DNA of 64,000 bases from Falciphora oryzae (lineage: Eukaryota > Ascomycota > Sordariomycetes > Magnaporthales > Magnaporthaceae). Made by a program: the position numbers and the translations under genes. The notes under the pieces were generated by a model. That model did no database searches. It saw only the letters and a program-made list of their open reading frames with translations, and had not been told where the DNA came from. Each line of letters opens with the position of its first letter. Positions within the stretch are counted from its first letter, which is position 1. Below are positions 1 to 9,506 of the stretch, piece by piece. The stretch spans positions 432,996-496,995 of the forward strand of contig JNVV01000027.1 of assembly GCA_000733355.1 (NCBI GenBank), written 5' to 3'.

Positions 1-1
1 G

Positions 2-898
2 CGGGTCGGGTTCGAGGGCAGGAATGTTTTGCTCATCGGCGCGGCCGTGTCGTCGCTCGACATTTTGAAGGAGGCGGCTGGGGTTGCTGCAAGAGTGTAC
101 CAGTCCTCGCGCGGCGGGCTGTTCGACATACCCGCCGCGATGCTGCCGACGGATTTCGGGAACGTCGAGCGCGTGGCGGGGATTAGCCGGTTCGAGCTGC
201 TGGCGGATGGAGAGGAGGCAGGCGGCGAGCTGGGAGAGCAGGACCCGATCCCCGGCGGCGTCGTGCACCTGGCGGACGGAAGGGTGTTGACCGACGTGGC
301 GCAGGTGGTCGTGGCGACGGGCTACGTGACGTCGTATCCCTACCTAGGCCCGCGGCTGCAGCGGCCGGGGCTGGCGCTGGCCGAGGCGCGGCGCGCGCGC
401 GACCGCGACGTCGTGGTGGCCGCGGACGGAGTCGTCAACCACAACCTGCACAAGGACATGTTCTACATCCCGGACCCGACGCTGGCGTTTGTGGGCGTCC
501 CGTACTACAACTCGACGTTTTCTTTCTTCGACACGCAGGCGCAGGTCGTGGCGCGCGTGTTCGCGGGCGAGGCGAGGCTGCCCTCGCGCGGGGAGATGGA
601 GGCAGAGTTTGACGCGAGGTGGAGGGTCAAGAGGAAGAAGGGGGTGCAGGCCGGGGATAAGGGGGAGGAAAAGGAAGAGGTGGAGGACCCGGAGGCGGCG
701 GTCCTGTGGGGGAAAAAATTCCACAGCCTGCTGGGGTTGGATGAGGCGTTTACGGATGAGCTGTTGGCCTGGGTCAACCCGCAAGTGGAGGCGGCCGATG
801 GCACACCCATTACCGGGCCGGATGAGGCGTGGCGCGCTCGGTACAACCAGATGTTGAAGGAGCGTGCCTGGAGGTGGAAGGCGGAAGATGAGGACTGA
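2..898 (+). CDS. Flavin-dependent monooxygenase (FMO-like), C-terminal part
   Basis: The reading frame is open from base 2 and has no start in the window, so the N-terminal FAD-binding part lies to the left. The visible protein begins at the second Rossmann element: a strand followed by LIGAAVSSLDI, which fits the NADPH-binding Gly/Ser loop of FMO-type enzymes. Further on is VVVATGYVTSYPYL; the ATGY motif is the usual end-of-domain signature of FMO and N-hydroxylating monooxygenases. The C-terminal third carries a charged KRKKG...EEKEE insertion and ends at TGA 896-898. Family knowledge: these cytosolic or ER-associated enzymes use FAD, NADPH and O2 to oxygenate soft nucleophiles. The substrate cannot be told. 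No intron is needed in this part. Confidence 0.75.
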   Translation, partial: RVGFEGRNVLLIGAAVSSLDILKEAAGVAARVYQSSRGGLFDIPAAMLPTDFGNVERVAGISRFELLADGEEAGGELGEQDPIPGGVVHLADGRVLTDVAQVVVATGYVTSYPYLGPRLQRPGLALAEARRARDRDVVVAADGVVNHNLHKDMFYIPDPTLAFVGVPYYNSTFSFFDTQAQVVARVFAGEARLPSRGEMEAEFDARWRVKRKKGVQAGDKGEEKEEVEDPEAAVLWGKKFHSLLGLDEAFTDELLAWVNPQVEAADGTPITGPDEAWRARYNQMLKERAWRWKAEDED

Positions 899-1028
899 GG
901 GATGCCGTGGCGGTCAGCTAGGCACCCATCACGATACGAGCTTGCATGGTCGGAGTCACGGCACGAAAGAGGTAATGAGGAATGGTATCATTTATTGCGC
1001 TGAAACTACAAGATCACAATCAAGCCCC

Positions 1029-2327
1029 TTAGATGGTCAGAGACATGGCCGCCGGGTCCGGCTGGCTGCCGGGCTTGGAGACGCCACCCTGGGCCAGGGC
1101 GATCTCGCCGGCAGCGTCGTCGGCGGCAAAGTAGGCGGCGGCGCTGAAGGCGGCGCCCATCATGCAGCCGCCCGTGTCGACGCGGAGGGTGCACAGGCCC
1201 GGCTGGGCCTCGGGCAGGGCGTTGGGCCTCGCGTAGTGGCGCAGCGGCACACTGATGGTGACGCTGTCGTGCCCCTGGCCGGGCAGGGCCGGGAAGGTGA
1301 GCTCGAAGGTCTTGTTGAGCGGGATGCTGTCGCAGCTGCCCGGCCAGGCGGGGCTGCCGTACCGGTCCTTGACCAGGCCCATGGCCTTGTAGAACTCGGC
1401 CGACACGACGGGCAGGTCGTCGGTCGTGGTGCCCGAGTCGAGGTGGCACACGCCCGTGATGAGCTGGCCGCGCTCGACCTGGACGCCGTTGACGGTGACG
1501 TTGGGCTGCGCGACAAAGTAGCCGACGCTGGCGCCGAGCCCGTCGTACTCGAGGACCGGCACCTTGACGAGGGGCCCCTTGAACTTGGACTTTTCGATGC
1601 CGCCGAACACGGCGTTGCCCGAGAAGGCGCCGTTCCACTTGGCGGGCGCCTCGTCGAACCACATACTCTGGACGGGCTTCTTGATGGCGCCGCGCTCCAG
1701 CAGGTCCTGGCGCAAGTGCGGGCCCGATGTGTTCCACTGCGGCGTGCGGTAGAAGGGCGCGGTGCCGAGGATGCCCAGGTCGTAGCCAGGCGTGGCCTTG
1801 CCGCAGGTGCCGTCCGAGTTCATGCGCCGGCGCGTCGACATGAAGTCCTCGACGGCGACGCGCACGTTGTTGATGGTGCTGGTGAGGCCGCTGTCGGCGG
1901 TGAAGGTCATGGTGTCGTTGACGCTGATGGAGCCCGTGATGTATTTGGTGTAGGAGCCGTAGGCGTAAAAGCTCTTGAAGGGCTCCGGCTTGGACGCGGT
2001 AGGGCTGGACCGGTAGTCGTAGATTGGGCTGACGGTGTCGTTGCAGGGGCCCGGGCACAAAAGGCCAGTGCAGCCCCAGTTGGTGATCGCGCCGGGCCCG
2101 AAAACCCAGAAGTTTTCGGAGCCCGTGTCGAAGACGAGCTCGATGGACTTGTCGTCGTCCTTGGCCCAGGGCAGCGACATATTGGTGGTGATCTTGAGGT
2201 TCCAGCCGAGCGGCATGTGGACGGTGGGGATGGCCGCCGCCGCGTCGTCGCGTGGCACCGCGCGGGGCGATGCGACGACGGTGGCGGCAAGGGCCGAGGC
2301 GGCGATAACGAATGCCTTGGCGGACAT
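1029..2327 (-). CDS. Secreted pepsin-like aspartic protease (family A1)
   Basis: Single-exon gene of 432 aa. A signal peptide (about residues 1-20, ending ATVVASP) is followed by a short propeptide. Both catalytic motifs of a bilobed A1 protease are present: VFDTGSENFWV with Asp67 and HLDSGTTTDD with Asp297. Paired cysteines and several N-glycosylation sequons (NMS, NDT, NTS, NVT, NKT) fit secretion. The C-terminus has no clear GPI-anchor tail, so it is probably soluble. A1 enzymes cleave proteins at acidic pH. The gene faces the sedolisin gene head to head across about 900 bp, suggesting joint use in extracellular protein breakdown. The start is the first ATG before the signal peptide; a TATA-like TATAAGT lies about 140 nt upstream (near 2464-2470 on this strand). 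Confidence 0.85.
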   Translation of the reverse strand: MSAKAFVIAASALAATVVASPRAVPRDDAAAAIPTVHMPLGWNLKITTNMSLPWAKDDDKSIELVFDTGSENFWVFGPGAITNWGCTGLLCPGPCNDTVSPIYDYRSSPTASKPEPFKSFYAYGSYTKYITGSISVNDTMTFTADSGLTSTINNVRVAVEDFMSTRRRMNSDGTCGKATPGYDLGILGTAPFYRTPQWNTSGPHLRQDLLERGAIKKPVQSMWFDEAPAKWNGAFSGNAVFGGIEKSKFKGPLVKVPVLEYDGLGASVGYFVAQPNVTVNGVQVERGQLITGVCHLDSGTTTDDLPVVSAEFYKAMGLVKDRYGSPAWPGSCDSIPLNKTFELTFPALPGQGHDSVTISVPLRHYARPNALPEAQPGLCTLRVDTGGCMMGAAFSAAAYFAADDAAGEIALAQGGVSKPGSQPDPAAMSLTI

Positions 2328-2345
2328 TATTACGGATGTATATAA

Positions 2346-3231
2346 TTATCGACAGTTATTAGGAGGGACGCGGCCGCAGACAGAGCGAGTGACTGGAGGT
2401 GGGTGGGGTGCCTCTGGACTCTCCATTCCGACAGCTTGGCTCAGGGCGAGGCGCAACCCGTCACTTATACCTCCTCCTCTCGACCACGATATCATGGAAA
2501 AGGGGCGGATACGAAGTGTCTCCGGACTCCAGGGCACGAAACCGTCTAGCCCAACCTCCCTCCCTAATCCGGACCTGCACGACGGTTCGTGGAGTTTCTC
2601 CCGCCGACTCCAGGCAAAAAGAGATTGACGAACCAAGCAAAGCTCGTGTTTGTGGGGATGAGGATCCTCTGCGGCAAAAGAAAAAGGAGACGCTAAAAAG
2701 GGCTGTTGGAGAAGCTTGTCTTCCAAGGATAAGCCCCGACATCGAGTGGGGTTGGGCCGACGGGCAGGGGTCATAACGCATGACGGACAGGGCATCGCGG
2801 CCCCCTGGCTCCTCAATCGCAACCGTTGCGTGGTGTCAATTGGTCAAACACGAGATGATCTTCGATATGCACATGGGGCGGTGGATCTGCTCGCCCAACA
2901 CGGGACGGAAGAAGCCAATACAGCGTGACGCTGGGGTCAACACGAAGAGAAAGGAGGAGAGTAAAGTCACGATATTGGCGTCGGGCACCGACCGTACCTT
3001 GCTTTCCCACACGATGACGTGAAGTAGCGGTCGGGACGGCAATGCATGCCGAGCAGCTCCGCCTGGCAATTTCGGCCGGTGGGCAGTCATGATGCGCCCC
3101 TTTTGGAGATCCGAGGAGACAAGCTCAAAACCCCCTGGGATCCCGCCTCTCGGCTTTCTTGGCCTGCTTTCTTCTCCAGGTGCCTGTGCAGCCATCCTCA
3201 CACACGGACAACCGCCAATCCCGCCAACACC
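2346..3231. promoter_or_regulatory. Divergent intergenic region between two protease genes
   Basis: About 900 bp between the starts of the aspartic protease (minus) and the sedolisin (plus). Open frames here lack domain features and run on several strands at once. A TATAAGT-like element for the minus gene lies at about 2464-2470. It should hold both promoters. No further site could be assigned with confidence. Confidence 0.5.
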
Positions 3232-5139
3232 ATGAGGGTCCTCCTTTCCACCGCAGCCGTGAGCGGCCTCCTCCTGGGCGCCGCAGCGGTCCCTACCACT
3301 GGCAGCAACCCAGCCGCTGATGCAGTGGTGCACGAGAGGGCTAAGGACGGCACGCTCTCGAGGTGGCGCCGCGTCGGACACGCTCCCGAGTCGACGCCGC
3401 TGCACCTCTCGGTGGTGCTGAAGCAACCCGGCATGGCCGAGCTGCGGCGCCGCGTCGACGCCATCAGCGACCCGGCGCACCCGGACTACGGCATGCACCT
3501 GTCGCGCGACCAGGTGGCCGCGTTCCGGAGCCCCGGCGACGAGGCTGTCGCGGCCGTTTCCGAGTGGCTGAAGAGCAGCGGCGTCGACGACCTGGCCAGC
3601 AGCGGCAGCGGCGCCAGCAGCAAGGTCCGCTTTAACACCACCGTCGGCACCGCCAACCGCCTGCTGGGCTGCAAGCTCTCCACCTACAAGGATGCCGAGA
3701 CGGGGAGGCAGGTCGTGCGTGCCGAGGAGTACAGTCTTCCTCGGCGCTTCAGCGACGTTGTCGACTTCGTCTACCCCGTGACGCAGTTCATCAACGCCCC
3801 GAAGCAGTCCGAGGTTGTCGAGATGGCGCCGTCGCCGGAGCTCAAGAAGCGACAGTGGACCAGTAAGCCGAGACTCTGCACCTTGACACTGCCCGCGTTA
3901 CCCTTCCATTGCATCACGTCCAAGGCATTCCTCTAACACGCTTGTGCAGTCCCCGACCGATGCGGTGACTACATCACGCCACAGTGCATCGTCGACATCT
4001 ACAACATCACCTACTTTGTGCCCGAGGGCCCGTCTCCTGTCGAGTTCGCCGTCGCCGGCTTCCTCGAGGAGTACCCCAAGCAGGACGCGCTCAACACCTT
4101 CCTATCCCAGTACAGCCCCCGCAGGAACGAGACGGGCTACTCGCCCAACTACCCCATCAACATGGAGCGCGTCAACGGCGAGCCGCTCAAGGGCCCGACC
4201 AGCGGCGTCGAGGCCCAGCTGGACGTGCAGTACACCATGCCCTTCGTGCAGCCCATGAACTTCACCTACATCTCGACCGCCGGCCGCGGGCCCGACCTGT
4301 CGGGCCCCAACCGCACCGCCGTGCCGGACCTGCAGAGCGGCCACGAGCCCTGGGTCGAGTTCCTCGAGCACCTGCTCGCGCGTCCCACGGTCCCGCAGGT
4401 CGTCTCCATCTCGTACACGGACGACGAGCAGACCATCCCCGAGGCCTACGCGCACCACGTGTGCGACCTCTTCATGCAGGTCGCGGCGCGCGGCGTGTCC
4501 GTCCTCGTGGCCAGCGGCGACGGCGGCGCGGCCGGCATCAACTCGCCCTGCAAGGCCAACGACGGCAGCGGCAAGCGCAAGTTCCTGGCCACCTTCCCCG
4601 TCGACTGCCCCTACGTCACCGCCGTCGGCGCCACCAGCCTGTACTCGGACCCGGGCCCGGCCGCCTTCAGCTCGGGCGGCTTCAGCGAGTACTTTGAGAG
4701 GCCCGCCTGGCAGGACCGCCAAGTCAAGTCGTACCTCGACCGCATCGGCGACGCCCACAAGGGCTGGTACGCGCCCGGCGGTCGCGGGTACCCGGACCTG
4801 TCAGCCACGGGCTCGCGCTTCCTGATGGCGGCGCCCAACGGCGCCCCGCGCCCCTGGACGCAAAAGGGCACCAGCGCCAGCACGCCCGTGGTGGCGTCCA
4901 TGATCGCCCTCATCAACGACAAGCGCATGCGGGCGGGCAAGCCGGCCCTGGGCTTCCTGAACCCGCTGCTCTACTCGGACGGGCTCAAGGAGGCGTTTTA
5001 CGACATCACGCGCTTCTCCAGCGGCAGCTGCAGCGACGCCGACTACGTGGAGCCCGGCTGGGATGCGCTCCCGGGTTGGGACCCGGCGACGGGCATGGGG
5101 ACGCCCAACTTTGTCAAGCTGATTGAGCTGCTTGGCTGA
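3232..5139 (+). CDS. Secreted sedolisin / tripeptidyl-peptidase-like serine protease (family S53)
   Basis: Two exons, 3232-3862 and 3950-5139, giving 606 aa. The 87-nt intron has a GTAAGC donor, a CTAAC branch site and a GTGCAG acceptor; splicing restores an Ile codon and joins the frames. A signal peptide (residues 1-19) precedes a pro-kumamolisin propeptide of about 190 residues that ends near a KKR site. The catalytic set of S53 is complete: Glu298 and Asp302 in GVEAQLD, the oxyanion Asp401 in ASGDGG, and Ser519 in GTSAST. The C-terminal FYDIT and GWD...TGMGTP segments fit the calcium-binding region. Sedolisins act extracellularly at acidic pH, removing tripeptides or cutting internally; which applies here is open. 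An upstream in-frame ATG at 3046 was not used because the signal peptide starts at 3232. Confidence 0.88.
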
Positions 5140-5347
5140 TTGAAGTAGATCGATCCGCCGTCCTGGCGATCCCTATAATTAGACGTTGTTAATATGATTG
5201 AGTAATGCCGACTTGCAGATCCAACTCTTTATCCCGAACAGGCGTTCGGTTCGCATCCATGGAGATCCAGCTCTTTGTCCCGAAATGGAGTTTGCTCAAC
5301 GTACACTGTGAGATGCTGTCCTGGACTGGTATTCATTGCAAACGCAC

Positions 5348-5378
<31 letters not shown>

Positions 5379-6284
5379 CTCTCTGCGGGCCCTTGATGCC
5401 GCTGTTGGTCCAGTCGAGAATGTTTGAGATTACGTTTCCATCCAGATGTTCTAGATGGGCCCCTGTACAGGGCTGGGCGGCGCTGTTGCCAGGGTGGCAA
5501 ACCATCTCCAAGCGTCAACGGAATGGCAAACTGTTGGTTGTTAGGTGCTAGCTAAAGGGGAAGTCTTCCATGCTCGGGATACGGCAGCCGGGCTTCGCAG
5601 GGTCATGGTGCTGAGGAAAAGGGGATGCGCGCTTCTCGAGACACGGGGAAGCCGCTCCAACACAGGGGTTGGCCCGCTGTGAGGGGTTACATATTCCCAG
5701 TTTGCTGGTCCCCCACCCCGATGCGACACCACGGCCCCGATTTGACAAACACTTGGGCAAGAGTTCAGCAGAAGATGCGGCTGCGAGCGAAACATTATGG
5801 AAAATGACGGCAGATGGACCAAAACATCCGCAAAAAGTTCCACATGATAACTATAATTATCCCGATTCGGGACAATCGTAAAACTGCACACCCCCCAGTT
5901 CCCCAAGGCGAAGAACAAAAGCAGACCCGGCGAGTGGGCACGCTCCGTTGCAACGGGAGTGCCTGAAACGACAAAGAAGGGACGAAGGCTGTCAACAATT
6001 GATGCACACATCTTGGCGGGCTCTGGCGGGAGTCGCATTCATCGGGATCGTGGCAACCATCCATCTCAACCTTGTTGGACATCTATAAAACTCTCCCGAT
6101 TTCCCATCCCGTCTTGCTGTTTTCTTCTCCCTCTCCTCGGCGAGCCTCAAAAACAACCTTCGAGCAGATATCCAGCTTCGATTTCATTTCTCCACGATCG
6201 GCCGGTCCATCAACCTTTAATATCCACTTTTACAACGCAAACCCCTTTTCAGGCTTCCCTCCTCTCTCCCCACCAGCCGCCAAG
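5140..6284. other. Intergenic, no gene seen
   Basis: No ORF here has domain or codon support. A 27-base T run lies at 5352-5378. The right end holds the promoter and 5' leader of the small secreted gene: TATAAAA at 6084-6090, about 200 nt before its ATG, followed by pyrimidine-rich leader sequence. Confidence 0.5.
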
Positions 6285-6582
6285 ATGCAGTTCAAGACAA
6301 TCCTCGTCGTCGCCTTCGCCGGCCTCGCCATCGCCTCCCCGACGCCCCAGAGGAGCAGGAAGACGCAGGCCGAGCGCGTCGAGACCAACAGGAAACTCGG
6401 CCTCACCTGCAACGACAGCGGCCGCGGGGACGGTGTCGTGATCTGCGACGACGGCCAGGGTGGCAACTGGTGAGCTCTCATACAACCACCATCGAGCCCG
6501 GCACATGAGGAGCGGCAGGCGCTGACCAAAATCCTACTGCAGCTTCATCAACAAGGCAGGTGGCGGCACTTGCCTGTTCTAG
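6285..6582 (+). CDS. Small secreted cysteine-containing protein, 74 aa
   Basis: Two exons, 6285-6469 and 6543-6582, separated by a 73-nt intron (GTGAGC donor, CTGAC branch site, CTGCAG acceptor). The split codon becomes Cys. A signal peptide (about residues 1-18, ending AIASP) is followed by a basic stretch (RSRKTQAER) and a compact Gly/Asp-rich C-terminus with four cysteines (in LTCND, VICDD, GNCF and GTCLF). The mature peptide would be about 35-55 residues with two possible disulfides. Without splicing the protein would lose two of the four cysteines, which supports the intron. TATAAAA at 6084-6090 fits the start. No family recognised; a small effector-like or antimicrobial-type peptide is possible, not shown. 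Confidence 0.7.
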
Positions 6583-6857
6583 GAGAGGGGAAGAACAGGC
6601 GAGAGAAGTGGCGCCAGACAAATCCATGGCATTGAAACTATGGAGGACTTTTGTGTGCTACAACCAACGATGGACGGGAATCGAGCGACTACCTCAGCTT
6701 TCTTTCCTACCTTCAACAATGATACCCAATATACCACCAATTTTTTAACACTGCCTGCGCACGATGAAACCATAACCTGCCTTTTTTTTTATTTTTTTTT
6801 TTACGCCCACCTCGAGTCGACCCATCTCGGCGTGCTTGTCTGACCGGCACTCCCTTC

Positions 6858-8365
6858 TCAGGGACCCGGCGGCACCAGCTGCCCCAGAAGCTCGGCCTCG
6901 TGGATCACATTCTCGAACTCGCTCTCCGGCGTCTCCCCCAACACCACCTGACGCACCCCTATCTCGGAGATGACGTGGTCCCGGAAGTTGAGGCCGAGGA
7001 CCTCCACCTGCTCCGCCTGCTTGTTGGCGGCGTCGGTGTCCTTCTGGACCTGGCGGAGGTAGTCCTCCCTCGCCGCGCGCACCGTGGCGTGCCCCTTGTT
7101 CCGCTTGCAGTTCCGGATGTGCAGGTCCGCCTTGGAGCGCGCCACGACGCAGGAGTGGTTGCGCAGCTTGGCGACCTGCAGGATGCCGATGTCGAGCTGC
7201 GTCGTGGTCAGTATCCATTGATATCAGGCTGACAAAAAAAATACAGTCAGTAATAGCGCTACTCACCTCGGTCAGTGTGGACGAGTGCACCAGGAGGAGC
7301 TTGTCGTAGGCGAAGAGCCTGAGGTTGTAGTAGTAGTTGAACGCCTTGCTCTCGTGCGTCCCGCCTCCGGGCAGGTCGTGCCAGACGACCCCCTTGTGCT
7401 GCGCGTCCGGGTAGGCGTCGTGCTTCATCGTCGTCTCCGACTCTTCGACCTTGGCCGCGCCCGCGTCGCTGTGGCGCACGCCGCGGAGGCTGTTGCAGAG
7501 CGACGACTTGCCCGCGTTCTGGAACCCCACGATGGCGATGTTGGTGCACCCCTGGACGTATCCCAGCTCTTCTCTGGCGTTTTGGATCTCCTCGTCGGAG
7601 ATTTCTCGGGCTGGGTCGAATCCACTGTGGTACGGGAGGACAACGCGGTAAATGTCAGCATCGTTCGAGTGAGGGGTTAAGTATCCGACAAAAAGAAAGA
7701 GAAGAGAGGGGAAGAGAGCGAAGAGGAAAAGGGGCTACCCACAGGGCGCGCACCCGTTGTTCGAGCTTCACCTGCTGCTCCAGCGTGTCGACGGCTTCAG
7801 CTGCATCCGCCGCTTCCTTGGCTGCATCGTCGGCCCGCTGGGCAGCTGCTTCAGCATCCCGCTGGCTGCTGTCGGCCCTCTCCGCCTCCTGCTCCGCCCT
7901 TCTCTCCGCATCCTGTCGGCGTTCTCTCTCGGCCCTCAGAGCGCCGTCATTGCCGCTGGAGGCGAGAAGCAGTGACGCCAAACCGGCAACTAACGCGATC
8001 GCATTGGCTTCTGGCCCGTAGTTCCTCATGTCTACCGATCGGTTCTGCAGGTCAATGGAAACGCTGACTGGACCGGAGAGCTGGGATGGGGTAGATCGGT
8101 GGACGGATGGGATGTGATGGTCAAACTCTTGGGGAAATGGTGGCAAGACTGATGAAGAATGTGAGAAGACGGGTGAAAAGGGCTGTAAGGGCCGAGAATG
8201 AAAGAAATTCTCTTGGTTGAAGTTGAACTGGGACACCTGGGTGGTGCCGGTTGATTCGGTGTCGCTCGTGTCGGGTGATTCCATCGAACCGACAAGTGAC
8301 CCTAGAGTCCTGGCAGCCGCACGATATACTCCTGTGAACACTCTGTGTGCGCTCATGGGTGTCAT
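6858..8365 (-). CDS. IRG-like (interferon-inducible GTPase-type) P-loop GTPase with hydrophobic segment and coiled coil
   Basis: Three exons on the minus strand, 8365-7743, 7624-7267 and 7196-6858, giving 439 aa. Introns are 118 nt (GTGGGT donor, CCACAG acceptor) and 70 nt (GTGAGT donor, GACGCAG acceptor); frames join cleanly. Domains in order: a Ser/Pro-rich N-terminus; a hydrophobic segment at about 121-136; an Ala/Glu/Arg coiled coil at about 142-205; then a GTPase domain with G1 GFQNAGKS (241-248), G3 DLPG (291-294) and a G4-like SKAD (348-351). The order and spacing resemble IRG-family GTPases, which in animals act on pathogen-containing membranes; the fungal role is unknown. TATAAAT at 8425-8431 (reverse strand) supports the start at 8365; a second ATG is at 8356. 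Confidence 0.72.
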
Positions 8366-8424
8366 CGAGCGAGGGTGCTGCTGTGCGGGCCGCAAGGGGG
8401 GAAGGGAAGTGGATGTTGAACTAG

Positions 8425-8431
8425 ATTTATA
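8425..8431 (-). promoter_or_regulatory. TATA box of the IRG-like GTPase gene
   Basis: TATAAAT on the minus strand, 60 nt before the first ATG of the GTPase gene. The spacing leaves a leader of about 30 nt. Confidence 0.5.
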
Positions 8432-9393
8432 CACCCAAGAACCCTTTGTATGTCTAGGCTGCGGTGACCTACCCATAACCTAGCCAGCAGCCTACCGGAC
8501 TGCTTTTTAGGCACAGTCCATCCCTGTGTCGAGAATGCTACAAACCTGCACCTGGACTGCCTCCAACAACCATGGATGTGTCGCCTAGGCGCGCGCCCAA
8601 GTGGCAGCCCCCATCCTCGGAGCCCAGACACATAGGTAGATATGTAGCCCCAATGGTGTCCTCGTCCCCATTGCCTAGTTGTGTGGTCATTTGGACCTCT
8701 TGGATCGCCCATGGAACGTTACGACCATTTGGTGGGCTGTTGGCATTCGTTTTTCCGGCTCAGTCTGCCTCGTTCTGAAGCAGTGTGTGCGGTAATATCT
8801 GTATTCTGAGGGCAGACGTACACAAGTGAGCCTAGACATATGCATTCCTACGGAAGGTGCAACGTGGACGTTGGTCGTCAAGACGGTCTGGCATCGTGGC
8901 CGCCAAGCGATATAACCGCCACCCCAGAATGTCTCACCCGACACACCCCAACCCCAAGTAGAGAAAAGGCGCCAATAATCGAGACCGGCCAAGAAAAGAG
9001 GGCCCTGGCTCTGGGTCACCTGCATAAATATTGGCGGTGGCCTTCTTTCTGGAGACCGGGCTAGATCCCAAGGCGTCCTTGGGAAATCAAGACGCTGAGG
9101 CTCACGTGCGAATTGTGCCTAGCAGGCCGCCTTGGGGGGACCGCGGCCATCCAAGTTCCTTGAGTTAATCCATGAAGCAACGCACAACTTGCCGTTGGCA
9201 GAACAGTCGAGCTTGAGGTCCCTCACTCTAAGAGATGCTCCACGCGTGTCGCCTCGCATCATTACAGGTAAAAACCGCGTTCCCTCAAAGGTAGGTACCT
9301 AGGTAGCTACCTGTTTATATATGTAGGACTGGTGGTAGTCTCAGTACCTGGGCGGAGAGGGGTAAGTAAAAGGGCGTCCTTGGATGGGGAGGC
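8432..9393. other. Intergenic region with TAGGTAGG-type palindrome
   Basis: No convincing gene. Near 9291-9314 the sequence AGGTAGGTACCTAGGTAGC forms an almost perfect palindrome of the kind scattered in intergenic DNA of Sordariomycetes. The rest is unremarkable promoter and leader DNA. Confidence 0.45.
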
Positions 9394-9401
9394 ATATAAA
9401 A
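9394..9401 (+). promoter_or_regulatory. TATA box of the membrane-protein gene
   Basis: TATAAAAG, 113 nt upstream of the ATG at 9507. It lies downstream of another in-frame ATG (9384), so that ATG cannot be in the transcript and the start at 9507 is preferred. Confidence 0.6.
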
Positions 9402-9506
9402 GGGGGACGTGGGATATCAACAGGGGAGCTGTCAGTCCAACAATCAAGTCAAACCACCTTGCTCGCTCTAATCGTTATAGTTGAGAAAACCTCCACCATT
9501 ACAGCC

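Noticed and set aside
864..2345. 493-codon plus-strand ORF
   Set aside because: It is the complement of the aspartic protease gene, which has signal peptide and both catalytic motifs; the ORF is Arg/Gly/Val-rich with no domain, as expected for a GC-rich shadow.
3046..3231. N-terminal extension of the sedolisin from 3046
   Set aside because: The signal peptide starts at 3232; the upstream part is not hydrophobic.
9384..9506. N-terminal extension of the membrane protein from the ATG at 9384
   Set aside because: A TATAAAAG box at 9394-9401 lies after this ATG and at the right distance before 9507.
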